Assembly (NCBI GenBank): GCA_016800925.1 | Contig: JABCPU010000189.1 | Span: 1-64,000 of the forward strand | Direction: 5' to 3' | DNA: 64,000 bases | DNA from: Suillus spraguei | Taxonomy: Eukaryota; Basidiomycota; Agaricomycetes; Boletales; Suillaceae | Shown here: positions 33,445 to 43,750 of the stretch, piece by piece | How the letters are laid out: the number at the start of each line of letters is the position of its first letter | How positions within the stretch are numbered: position 1 is the first letter of the stretch | The notes under the pieces: model-generated | What the model was told of the DNA's origin: nothing | What the model saw: only the letters and a program-made list of their open reading frames with translations | Database searches by the model: none | Position numbers and translations under genes: made by a program

Positions 33445-34376
33445 TCAGCTATGGATATCCAACTTGCTGTCGAGGGACCCCTCTGAGTCCATATTATCAT
33501 CATTCCCTTCCTCAGGCGAACCTAAGCGTGCAAGACCCTCTATGTGATCGAGCTGCACGTCAGAAACAACAAACGACATTATATCGCAGTTAAATGCACC
33601 GATATTGAAGTCTATATCGATATTGAGTTCGTTTGAGGTACGTCCAACCAAAAGCTTTGTAAAAGATGAAGCTTCTGCATCGCTACGAGCATATTCTTGA
33701 GCATCCTGCTCCATCATTGTTTCAAGAAGCCTTGTGCGTTGAACTGATGACTCAATCTCCCAAGCCGTCATCAGAACACGTAAGCGCTTGGATTCACGGG
33801 TGGCTTGCATCGCAACAACAGCTTGAGTGACAGCCTTGCTAGACATGCCTCGTAAGCCACGTTCGAATAGTTCTTTTCCCTAGTTATCAACTGTTCATCA
33901 TTGAAAAATTGTAGCATTGAAGTTTCACTTACCGCCTTGACATCAGCCAGAGTCATGTCAGTCTCATTGGAATATGTTCCGACAGACTTGTGAAAAAAAC
34001 GGAGCTCGATTGCATTTGGCCCATGGCCCTGCTTGTCATAAGGCTTGAACTGTCTTTTCGCACGTTGTACATAGTGAGACAAGTTTTTCGAGGGGGGGAG
34101 GCCAGGCAGTGCTAAAAGCTCCGAGTCATCTTCTGATGAAGTATTTGTGACGTCCGAGTCGGGCGATGGTCGGCGACTCCTGAAGTGTTTGGATGATGCA
34201 TGACGACGATAATGTCGCCTCTCACGAAAAGAGTTGTGGAGATTGGCCCGGGTGGTGGCAGGTGTGTGAGGGCCGCTATCGGGCCAGAGATGACAAGACG
34301 ACTCGATGTCCTCATCCTGACGAGTAGGACTGAGTTGTCCAATAGAGCTTGGAGGAGGAGTAAAACAGGCGTGCAT
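33445..34376 (-). CDS. Uncharacterised protein, 292 aa, two exons
   Basis: Exon 1 is 34376-33933 and exon 2 is 33879-33445, with a GTAAGT..CTAG intron of 53 nt. Both exons are phase 0 and give 879 nt including the stop. The N-terminal half is polar, with Arg/His- and Ser-rich segments (FRERRHYRRHASSKHFRSRR) that look like a nuclear-localisation signal, then SDVTNTSSEDDSE. The middle has YVQRAKRQFKPYDKQGHGP and a helical segment, ELFERGLRGMSSKAVTQAVV. The C-terminus is acidic. No family is recognised. It is divergent from the 35583-37174 gene, with 1.2 kb between the starts. The clean splice supports a real gene. Confidence 0.6.
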
Positions 34377-35582
34377 TTCTGATTCGCCAGCCTGAGAATG
34401 GCTCGTAACTGGTTGTTATCAACAAGTTGTTGTTGCATGTTGGAAAATTTCAGGTAAAAGTTCGACAGGCACACAGACTTCACTAGGCCCACTTGGGAGT
34501 TAAAAACTCTGACTGAAAAACCCTCCCAGTTAGGACCGAAAAACTCTCCCAGTTAGGGTATTACCTACACTTACCACGACGTATCAATCTCCCTGCAAGG
34601 AGTTTGAACCCCGACGTTTCCTCGTAGGAATTAGTCAATGTTTCGTTGACTGAAATGGTACTTGGTGGGCACAGATCGGTAATGATAAACGCACCTGTTG
34701 CCTGCCCCGCCGCAGCCCATTAATTGATTGAAAATTTGAGTTTGCCCTCTACTGGTAAAGGGGTTTAAGAATCTACTAGAACTTAAAACTTCGTGTGTGC
34801 ACCGGCGTAGTTGCTGAGGTCCCCGTCACTAGATCTGAGTGGAAATGATGTGACGTAAAAGTAAGGTTCAAGACCAGTGGCAGCTGCCGAATTCAAGTCA
34901 GGAGTCATAAGTTCCGAATCAGTTCATGATTGGTTTGGTTCGAACTTGTAGTGACCAAGCCTAGCTTTGAACCTGAGTCAAGGAAGATTCCTAGATTTCA
35001 TTCAGATTGAAAGTCTGTGTAAGTCTTAATACCGCCACGCGGCCGGGCCACCGCCGATCTTGACTCAATTCAACTTCTTGGTTAACTTTGAACGGTACTA
35101 ACAGTTTAACTTCAAGTCAATTGCCAATATGTGCCAGCCCATACTACGTCTGACTTGACAGTATTTCTGGTCGCTGCTTCCGGTGACTATACCACAATGC
35201 TGACCGTCATTTCAGAAATTTCAAGTTAGCATTCCTTGAAATTCATAACGTTTCAAAGATGATATGATGATCTCCATTAGTATCGACTCATACTGGCGGC
35301 ATTCGCTGTGGTAAGTCACACATGTAATATGCCTCGTTATCATCATCATCATTACGAGTGTCTGATAGCAGCGAGCCCGGCTAGCGATTCATATGGCTGA
35401 AAGGGTGGCTGGGTACCATAATGGGGTATCGTCAAAGGAGACTCCACTACTAGTTGATCAGTAGTAAGTGTCATACTTCCGCTCAGGTTAATGTTAAATA
35501 TCAAAGTTTAGTATTCGGAATCTCAGCCTACTCCGAGTCTCCAAGAGCCGCTCTCATCGTCCCTTGCTAAGCATCGTTCAAT
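34377..35582. other. Divergent intergenic region
   Basis: It holds a short tandem pair of CTCCCAGTTAGG (about 34525-34555) and GGTTC/GAACC-rich sequence (about 34860-35000). A polymerase III B-box-like GGTTCAAACTCC lies on the minus strand at about 34595, but no cloverleaf was found. No gene is seen. Confidence 0.45.
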
Positions 35583-37174
35583 ATGATCCCTCCAAGCTTA
35601 AGTAAATTTATGCATCCCCAAGACCTTGTTGATAATAGCCACAGCTACAGCAGCAGCTTCCACCCACCTACAGACGCTGATGTTGATATGGCTGTATCGC
35701 AATGGTTGCTTGAAGGTGTAACAGACCTGGCCACAGACTCTGAGTCTGGCTGGCATGCCGGCGACCTGGAAATCCCACTGAGCATCACGCCAACGCTGGG
35801 CCATGAAAACTCACACGGATTTACTCCCTTATCAACTCCTGCTCATGATGATCGCATCCCGACAGAGATCCCATCAGCATCTGATGACGAATTTTTAGCA
35901 ATGATGATGCATTTTTATAATGCAGATACCAGCATCACAGAGCCTGGAGCCATGGCAGCTCCGCATTTACACACCCTTGGAGACTCTAGTAACGTTCAGG
36001 CACGCTTGACCAATATACGTTTTGACCTGCCGCTACCATTGCATCAGGTCGACTCACCACCACCGGTATCCCAAAGTCGATACGCCCCCTACAAAATTAT
36101 CGATAGGCCTGAAATCCATCGTGGAATACGTCGCCTTAGTGACGATGTCGAACACCACGCTGGCCCATCTTCTCGTGGCCCGATGCCAGGTATACCACCT
36201 CCTGTAGCACCATCAGCAGCACCAGTCACTGTACCACCACCTCCTTCAGCAGTACCACCAGTCACCGTACCACCACCTCCTTTAGCAGTACCACCAGTCA
36301 CCGTACCACCACCTGCAGCACCATTGTCTACGCCATCGGCGTCATTGCCCCCACTTACTTCAATACTGTTCGGTCGTCCAGACGTGCGCGAGATAAAATC
36401 GTTGGCTACACAGAATATGAAAGAATCGATGTTTGAAGATTCGTTTCTGCTTTCATGCGAGGAAAGGTCAAACAAGGCACTGAAAAGTCTGACTGCCGTC
36501 GTAAATAGATTTAACAATCGTAAGTCTCATAATATTTATCTGTGAACCAACGACTGATATTGAGAATAGCTGAGCTTACCCTGTGGTCCACAGGGAGTGA
36601 AGCCAAAAAGGAGGCAGAACTAGTTGGTCAAGTTGTGAAGAGCTTCAGGAAAGGAGTAAAAGACATGGTCCAGACGGTGGTTCTATCTGGGTACGATTTG
36701 AACGATGCCTTGGGAACCCAAACACAGGACATGGTGGCGATTATCATCAGTGAGCTTCTGAAAGACGACGCATTCTTATACGGAAGTATCAAGGTGAATC
36801 CGACACTCTTCCCTCTTTCAGGCTAATGCTCATGGCTTTACGGTCAGGTGGGAGGACAGACTGTATTCGGCGTACCCTTTGCGAACAAAGTCGTGCAGCA
36901 TTTTGCACAGCAAGTGCTATTCCATCATCTCAACCTCCAGCGATATGTCAGTTCCAGCCGAAACCTCGGTGCATTACTTGCTTTCATCGGGACATTATTT
37001 AAGTGGGCGTTGAGCCAACTATCCACTGGCGTTTATGTCAAGAGCGACTTTTCTATGTCCGCTGACAGGGTAAATTTCGACAGCGAGTTAAGTAAACTCT
37101 ACAGAGAGATGAGGGACGATGTACGCAGTGCCCTAGTTGCTGGTATTTACACCCAAAAGGGGCAACAACTATAG
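35583..37174 (+). CDS. DUF6532-like protein, 495 aa, three exons, intact
   Basis: The exons are 35583-36519, 36570-36793 and 36848-37174, with GT-AG introns of 50 and 54 nt. They splice to 1488 nt without a stop. Residues 1-200 are polar and acidic. Residues about 213-247 are three Pro-rich repeats (VPPPPSAVPPVT type). The C-terminal half holds the conserved part: ELTLWSTGSEAKKEAELV, VKDMVQTVVLSGYDLNDAL, IIISELLKDDAFLYGSIK, then GGQTVFGVPFANKVVQHF, LGALLAFIGTLFKWALSQLS and YREMRDDVRSAL. The pattern resembles the DUF6532 domain of agaricomycetes, of unknown function (inference from memory of its layout). Two decayed relatives at 22590-23560 and 28520-29053 share the exon structure. The gene precedes unit B, as its relatives precede units A and C. 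Confidence 0.72.
36221..36322 (+). repeat. 36-bp in-frame tandem repeat (Pro/Val-rich)
   Basis: There are two full units and one partial unit of ACCAGTCACCGTACCACCAC... (36 bp). They encode the proline-rich linker of the 35583-37174 protein. Confidence 0.85.
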
Positions 37175-38076
37175 GGTCACTCACAAGTGACGTTCATAGG
37201 GATGCAGCAGAATAAAGTCTGGTGTTGCTTGGACGAGCCGGCTCAATGGTACTACTAGCATATATAGGATAGTGCGCAGTTATGTTTTGCCTGGAAATAC
37301 AACTTGATGTGATTGTGTCGTTCATGGAAAAATGATAGTGACATTCTTACTCCCATCACAGGCATTTTGACAGTGACTGACCATGACTGTCTGTGTCGAC
37401 TCTGCGATGCGTGAATTCAAGCTCAAGCATGCCAGTGCAACCAACACAGGCCGAACTTCAAGCACATCTTGCAGGGCAAGCCCAACTCCTCATGGGGCTC
37501 GCAGCTGTGCTGGACGACAATTCGGACGATGATCTTAATGAACTCGCCAATGATGATGACCTTCGTGATGACTGTCTATCTGATTCAAATGCATTTCTCA
37601 TGGTAGCTCTCGAATATCAATCCCTTGCTGCGTCTATTACTGGTGATGGTTCACGAGGACCATACAAGAATTAAGCAGCCCTACTTCAAGGGGCCTGTAC
37701 GGTACCTGACAAACTCGGACTCTCAGCTTAGTGGGTTATTTACTGAGACCTAAAGGAGCTTCATACAAAGTATTTTTGATCCTGCAGATCAAGCCGCAAA
37801 AACTCTTTTTTAAGCAAGGATTGTACGTCTTTTGGACGAAGAGAGCATCGCCCTTGTTGATGTATGGCAACACCACCGTAAGCTGGAACACATCTGTATA
37901 ATTTAGGAATCGTTTGACATCAGTGTAGTCCCTTGCTTACAGCCTTCCGTCGAGAAGGAATCCTCAAGGTCCTCACTCGCTTTATTCATTTGCGGATACA
38001 TGGCAGCCGAGAAATACAGTCTATTATCCACCAGGTGATAACAATCTTCTCTTCGTGTAACCAACCTTCATGACTT
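37175..38076. other. Spacer between DUF6532-like gene and unit B
   Basis: It contains one open frame at 37393-37674 (listed separately). Otherwise there is decayed sequence with a fragment resembling AFRREGILKVLTRFIHLRI at about 37950, possibly from a DNA transposon. No intact gene is seen. Confidence 0.4.
37393..37674 (+). pseudogene. Possible N-terminus of a PIF/Harbinger-type transposase
   Basis: Open for 93 codons. An acidic stretch (LDDNSDDDLNELANDDDL) is followed by ALEYQSLAASITGDGSRGPY. The GSRG-Y phrase before a pre-domain is, from memory, frequent at the start of basidiomycete PIF/Harbinger (DDE_Tnp_4) proteins. The catalytic domain does not follow, so it is at best a fragment. It could equally be an unrelated small protein. 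Confidence 0.3.
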
Positions 38077-38580
38077 CGCCAAAATTATCAATTCCCCAAA
38101 CCAGCTTCTCTCATTGGCGTTCTGAGAGATTTATTTCGAGCTGTGCCAAAACATAGTCGATTGTTTGAAGCCACTGATACCAGCTACCCTAGGGCATTCA
38201 ATTAGGAAGTGGTCGGTATAGCATCCACAGCATCCACATACGGACTTAGAAGGTTCGAATGAAGTCTTCCGCTGCCTTGCATGACCGGTATAACAAGCTG
38301 CAATAAGAATACTGTGCACGTGACTATAGAACTAGTGTAGGGTTAAGAATGCACCCACCCGCATTCCCAACCATAAAATAGGGTCATTTACCGCCTTCCA
38401 CCCCAGCAGCATCTGCTCAACATGATAACGTGTCGCCAGATGCTCAAGGCCGCTGTGGCATGAATTGTAATGGAGCATTCAGCGACAATGTATCATACGT
38501 AGCCTGTGGAGCCGGACAGTCTTATCCGGAGGACCAGTAGCAATGCGAGTCCTATCCAAAGAGAATGAGTCTGATTTGAC

Positions 38581-38955
38581 CTAATTAGTGTGCTGTAGCA
38601 AGGGCTCGCCAGCTGGTTGAATCGTTGCCGTGATCTTAGATATGAGCATCCCTGGCAAGCATTGTTTCTCAGTATATCCTCCTGCGCCATCTGCATACCT
38701 CACCCTGCTGAGATCTAGCGTTGAGAATTCATTCAGTTCCAATAGAGAGATATGGTTCATACCTCCGAAAGCATCCCGATAATGTTGTCGAATATCCTGG
38801 AAATGACGTGTAGCTTCGAGGTCCGCTGATGCATTTGGGCGGTAGATGCCAGAACAAGAACTGACGTACTCAACGCCCGCAGTATTGATATGTTCACTGA
38901 CAATAGTGGAACCAACTGCGTGTGGGGTAGACTTGAGCCCGGCCCCGGCGGACAA
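38581..38955 (-). pseudogene. Unrecognised open frame in unit B
   Basis: An open frame of 124 codons contains SAGAGLKSTPHAVGSTIVSE, YRPNASADLEATRHFQDIR and LNEFSTLDLSRVRYADGAGG. The continuity across the 740-bp deletion may be accidental, because the longer unit A version is in several frames. No family is recognised. Confidence 0.35.
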
Positions 38956-39528
38956 GGCAGAATTACAGGGACGTGTTTTGTGTGTGCGGCGGTGCCAGCA
39001 TTATTGGCCGGGCAGAAGGAGGCTCAGATAGAAAAGAAAAATGAACTTTGAGAATATGAATACGCAAACGTGGGAGCCAGCTTTCACGCTAGCACGACAC
39101 CACACGTGGAGATATTGATATTTCAAGTCAAGGTCTACAATTGATGAGTACTTAGTGATGGCAGACCGAATCACTGTGGCGCAGGTGACAAACAAACTGG
39201 AACAACTCAAATCAAGACAAGTCCGCGTCTTGAAAGTATCTGTGTTGGAGTCAATGGAGTTGGCTACCACGGAAGACCCAAATCATGTATGTTTCCCTGC
39301 TGTCTTATTTAGCATGTAGCATCTAACATGTATCGGTCATGTACTAGCGATCTCATTCACAATGAATACAGTTTGCGATAGGTATCTTTTAGGCGCCCCG
39401 CACGTCACACAGGGGATTCTGGCAGTCTGCAAAGGAGTGGCTGAAGAACAATAGGTCGCACAGCTCTCACTTTCACCTCCATCGTAGTCACATTACATCA
39501 TCGATCCCTTACCTACCAGCCCAGCACG

Positions 39529-40332
39529 ATGTCTAGTCAAGCAGGAGGCAAAGAGACTCGCCAGAGAACTACCCTCCAGGAGCATGGGCAATCCAGCGGG
39601 GGCAGATTCTGCCATACACCGAAGTGAAACTCTTGGGTATTGCTGAGGTAAGTGCGATGAGCACCGTCTCTGAGTCTGTATATGCTTATCTGTCATCAAG
39701 GCTGGCTTTTTCTTGGGTGGTAGGCATCTGGCCTTTCTCGACTGCAGAATCCCGTATCAGACTTTAACCAGACGAAATTATGCACGTAAGGATTACTGAA
39801 AGCTTCTGCCAATATCGGAAGTGTGATCGGCCAGTTTCTGTTCGGTGAGCTGCATGATACATCCTGCTTTATCCCCCTTCATGCTGAATTTGTAATAATT
39901 TAGGACATTGTGCTGATGCTTTCGGAAGAAAGACAACCCGTCAGTTCTTTACATTGTTTTCGCTAGCATCCACATCTACATGCGTTGACAGACGGAAAAG
40001 AGGTTGAAATCTCATCCGTATTCGCGAGCGCTAAGTTATCACCAAGACGCGCTCTCCCCAAATGGATGCAAAGTTGGTGGCTGCATTGCTGATCGACATT
40101 TTATCCCAGTATGGAGGACTGTCATTGGATTATCGCTCATTCCGGCTTTCGGGGCACTCTACCAGCGCTTGACCCTCCCAGAGTTTACAAGAGGTCGCAG
40201 GAGGCAGAATTGATTGAACAGGGTGGTTTTGAGAAGGAGAAGATGGAGGTCAAAGCTGGTGTTCGTACCGCTGAGTCTGAATTAAGCCCCAGGGAATATG
40301 AAATTACCGTCAGGCTGGTATGTGTGGTGTAG
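39529..40332 (+). pseudogene. Phosphate transporter (PHO84-like) fragment, copy B
   Basis: ATG 39529 opens MSSQAGGKETRQRTTLQEHG. VKLLGIAE follows before a GTAAGT donor (39648). Then come the ANIGSVIGQFLFG-type block (about 39805-39850) and VWRTVIGLSLIPAFGALYQR with LTLPEFTRGRR (about 40108-40200). Here the FRILLDVGIGG segment is shortened to GGCIAD. It has the same origin as copy A, with partly different deletions. Confidence 0.68.
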
Positions 40333-40559
40333 GAGGTTCGACCGCCTTTGTTCCTTCTCACAGGAGCTCATCCTCGCATAGCTATCCGACGTCCAATGGA
40401 TCCACCTCCCATCATTCAGACCCACAAACCTTCTGCAGCTCGCTTAGATGACGATGACTCAAGCCCAAGCTATGCTCACAGCTTCCTTCAAAACCTCATT
40501 GCTTCATGTACTCAGCACGTTTATCAAGGTTCCGCTCTCTTGCTTCTCGAGTGATCTAT

Positions 40560-41263
40560 TGCACACATCAATCAAACATCATTGTCAACGAGACGAGAAT
40601 CAAGACACTAACTTTCTTCCTTGAATATCCCGTGGGATGAAGCGTTCGCCAGATGGTGGACAATGACGGGTGTTTCCCGCGAGCCTTGCTAATCTCATCA
40701 CGGAGCTCATCTAGATACATCAGGAAATTCACACATTCCTTGACATGCCCTTATGCGGACTTATTTACACTTAACTGCCTTGGTGAAATTGAATCTACTT
40801 GTCCAAAATTTCAATGTGAATGAATTCAGAAAAAAAAAGTTGAGATATATTAATATACATGTTTTATTGTATTTCACACTCAAAAAATATAAGATATGCC
40901 AGGTGAATGATGTGAGAGAGAGCAAACAAGTTTTGAGATAAGTGAGTTAAGCTGATTAAGCATGTTAAGGAATGTGTGAATTTCCTGATGTACATATCAC
41001 AGCTGCGGGACAAACAGCCATGCCTGTACTTTTATATGTCAGAATTTGCACAGAAAGAGATTGAATATGGACGCACCTCGATATCTTCCAAGTCCATCAT
41101 TCGAGTTCTACCATTCTTACCCCTCTAACTTTCTACGGCTTCCCAGTCAATTTATAGCATCGCGCAATCCTTTCTATTGTCGATTTGCTTGAACCAGTGT
41201 ATGCCATGATTTCAGACGTGTCAAGGAGTGGTAGCATTCGGATGATAATTTTCATAGTTCTTG
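40560..41263 (-). pseudogene. Tc1/mariner-type transposase N-terminal fragment, split by a MITE
   Basis: On the minus strand, 41263-40991 encodes TMKIIIRMLPLLDTSEIMAY, TGSSKSTIERIARCYKLTG and then stops. After the MITE (40990-40718), 40717-40590 encodes YLDELRDEISKARGKHPSLS and TIWRTLHPTGYSRKK. Together they form the two-HTH N-terminus of fungal Tc1/mariner transposases. The catalytic DDE domain is absent; the sequence ends at the edge of unit B. A second MITE sits at the very start of the gene. Confidence 0.75.
40718..40990 (+). mobile_element. MITE copy 1 (273 bp)
   Basis: Terminal inverted repeats of about 31 bp, starting CATCAGGAAATTCACACATT, match the other end with one difference. It is flanked by TA (40716-40717 and 40991-40992). 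It is AT-rich with no transposase. It is nearly identical to 41264-41536 in inverted orientation. Confidence 0.9.
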
Positions 41264-41536
41264 CATCAGGAAATTCACACATTCCTTAACATGCTTAATC
41301 AGCTTAACTCACTTATCTCAAAACTTGTTTGCTCTCTCTCACATCATTCACCTGGCATATCTTATATTTTTTGAGTGTGAAATACAATAAAACATGTATA
41401 TTAATATATCTCAACTTTTTTTTTCTGAATTCATTCACATTGAAATTTTGGACAAGTAGATTCAATTTCACCAAGGCAGTTAAGTGTAAATAAGTCCGCA
41501 TAAGGGCATGTCAAGGAATGTGTGAATTTCCTGATG
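41264..41536 (-). mobile_element. MITE copy 2 (273 bp)
   Basis: It has the same length and nearly the same sequence as copy 1, in opposite orientation. It is flanked by TG dinucleotides (41262-41263 and 41537-41538). The open frame inside it (minus strand, 62 codons) is translated identically in both copies, but it is a by-product of the repeat. Confidence 0.9.
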
Positions 41537-42165
41537 TGCGACGATGTGTGACCTTTCATAGTGGGGTAAGGGAGACGTTTGACCGGAGAAAAAAGTGTTG
41601 TTGTAGACTGTTGGCTCTGAGAGCAGGTGACCACCAACTTCACCGAATCGCTTGGTTTTTTCGCTGGTCGTCTGCGTTCGATTTTTCTGATCAGTTTTGT
41701 CGCTTGGACCATGTAAATAGCTTGCTTCGTTGTTGAGATAAAAATCGATCTTTGTAGGACTACTTTTCGAAAACAAATGCACGCTTTTTTTGGAAAATAC
41801 CGCCGGCCTCTCTTATTATGCAAACTGCTGTAATTAATGTTGAACTTTAACGCCCAGTACTGCACATGACAGCAGCAATGACTTATAAGCGGTCCGACAA
41901 CAAAGTGGGGATTCCGCTTCCCCACATTTCTCCTGCGCTTACTTCTTTTGTGACTGGCGCCTCATGGGTGGAAGCCCCAATGCTCCTGCTATACCGGTCC
42001 TACATCGTTTGCCTCCTTCGGCGATATCCCTGGCAATCTGTGTAGTCCTACAGATGATTGGCCACGTCCCTTTCGAAATTTGAACCATGACGCTGCCTGG
42101 GATCACCTGGCGGCAGCCTCCAACCTCCACAGCGTCAAATTTGACCCGACGGACGGTGGCGTGCA
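41537..42165. other. Spacer; possible mariner 5' flank and PP2C 5' end
   Basis: 41540-41930 on the minus strand is probably the upstream part of the mariner element. No terminal repeat was identified. 42000-42165 must hold the first exon and promoter of the PP2C gene, but I could not place its ATG. Confidence 0.35.
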
Positions 42166-43425
42166 GATGCCCTCAACTTCCAACCTTGCGCTGAGACTCC
42201 CTCGCAAGACCGTTATGCAATTCAGCAGATACATATTCAGGGACGCGTTTGGACCCTGTCTGCAGTTTTTGATGGTAGGCACAAGTTTTGAGAATGTGCT
42301 TGGTCATTGTGTCATTACCAGGAATTATCCACAGGTCACCTGGGTAGCCATACCGTTGAGCATGTGGCCCATCACATGCCTATCATTGTGCGGGAACACT
42401 TGGAGTTGATCACTCGGAAACACGGTGACCGTGTTGTACCGCCACCTTTAATTGCGGACATGTTTTCGATGGCCATTCGCGCTTTTGATGACGCCATCGC
42501 CAATGACGTCCTGGAACTTTTCCCGGACGGTTTGTCATCTTTATCTCGCTTGTCGGACTTGCAGATCCAGGAAGTTCTCGATGATCAACTTTCCGGAGGC
42601 CAAAATTACACAAAGGCAAGGCTGTGTATGTATGGTACTACTGCACTCGTAGCTCTTGTTGACCCTGATCACCAAAATCTATGGCTTGCCAACCTGGGTG
42701 ACTGCCAAGGACGTACGTAAAGCGTGACGATATTGTCCATCGTGACGGCTAACTTTTGAATTCAAGTGATGGTCTCAGAGACTGATCAAAAATCGTGGAA
42801 CGTGGAAGTTTTGACGCAATTTCATAACGGGGAAAATTCGCTTGAGGTCCAGCGCGTCATGAATGAGCACCCTGGTGAGCCGGAGTGTATTGTGGATAGT
42901 CGTGTGCTTGGAGCTATTGCACCCTTTCGATGCATGTTACATTCATATTTTCATACTTTACTATCCGCTGACCTACTCGATGATTGAACAGGTCTGGGAG
43001 ACACCCCCTTCAAACAACCACCCGAGTTCACCCGACGTATTCTCTATAATTTATATCCTGGTCAGCACGACACATCTCCTTGGGAAGAATTCTTGATGAG
43101 GAACCATACGCCTCCATATATTTCGTCCACGCCGGAAGTCACGCATTATCCCCTTGATCCATCCCCCCGAGCTCCTCGCAAATATCTTATACTCTGTTCA
43201 GATGGGTTCACAGACATATGTGGCACAAATCAACGTGCGATTGTTGATCAGTGGGCTCGTGCAGCCGCACGCAGTAACTCAAGAGAGCTAGATGAAAAGA
43301 GTCTGGCCCTCCGACTGCTTTGGCAGGCGCTTGGTAATGATCCGAAGAGCGTATCTCGTGTTCTGACTTTGAACATGGACTCACCTTGGTTAGATGATGT
43401 GTCTATTGTTGTACAGTGTTTATAA
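42166..43425 (+). CDS. PP2C-type (PPM) protein serine/threonine phosphatase
   Basis: Mn/Mg-dependent phosphatase of the PPM family, closest in layout to pyruvate-dehydrogenase-phosphatase-like PP2Cs. The visible exons are about 42166-42274, 42335-42712, 42767-42931 and 42992-43425. Motifs: SQDRYAIQ (motif 1 D), VFDGHLGSHTVEHV (DGH split by an intron after GATG), YGTTALVALV and LANLGDCQ, EHPGEPEC, GDTPFKQPPEFTRR, ILCSDGFTD and the final WLDDVSIVVQ. All metal-binding aspartates are present. The third intron needs a GC donor (42932) to keep frame. The first exon with the ATG is not resolved. It is the first and best preserved of five collinear genes. Confidence 0.8.
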
Positions 43426-43750
43426 TGTATCATAGCGATAGTCTGAAGAGCCTACTTATTCTACGTTAACGTGCCTGCTAACCCACATGGCAATGTGGAG
43501 TGGAGTGGTTTATTTGCAATTTGTTGGACCTCCAACAAATAAAGACAAACAACGCTTGCTTCACTGGTTACCGGGTTGTCTGAACTATCGGAAACATAAG
43601 GAACACTGAAGAATCGACAAAGTAAAGACGAAACTGGGATCTTTAGACGTGAACTAATAATGATGTAGGTATGAACCGATCTATGAACAGTAAGAATCGG
43701 AATAAATGATCACATAGTGATAAGTAAGCATGTAGTAAGCACCAGCTTAC
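43426..43750. other. PP2C-REV1 intergenic spacer
   Basis: 325 bp, AT-rich, with no coding pattern. It presumably holds the PP2C terminator and the REV1 promoter. Confidence 0.5.

Larger units (their letters stand above)
38077..40510 (+). repeat. Repeat unit, copy B
   Basis: Direct copy of unit A (28978-32170), lacking the 740-bp segment at GATGCCA (junction at about 38850). It is also related to inverted copy C. High similarity over the phosphate-transporter part (39718-40060 versus 31335-31690) points to recent duplication. Confidence 0.9.

Noticed and set aside
34585..34620. tRNA gene or tRNA-derived SINE (B-box-like GGTTCAAACTCC, minus strand)
   Set aside because: No A box at the right distance, no cloverleaf and no poly(T) terminator were found.
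40753..41501. Two identical 62-codon frames on opposite strands
   Set aside because: They lie inside the two MITE copies. Identity reflects the recent duplication, and the composition is not protein-like.
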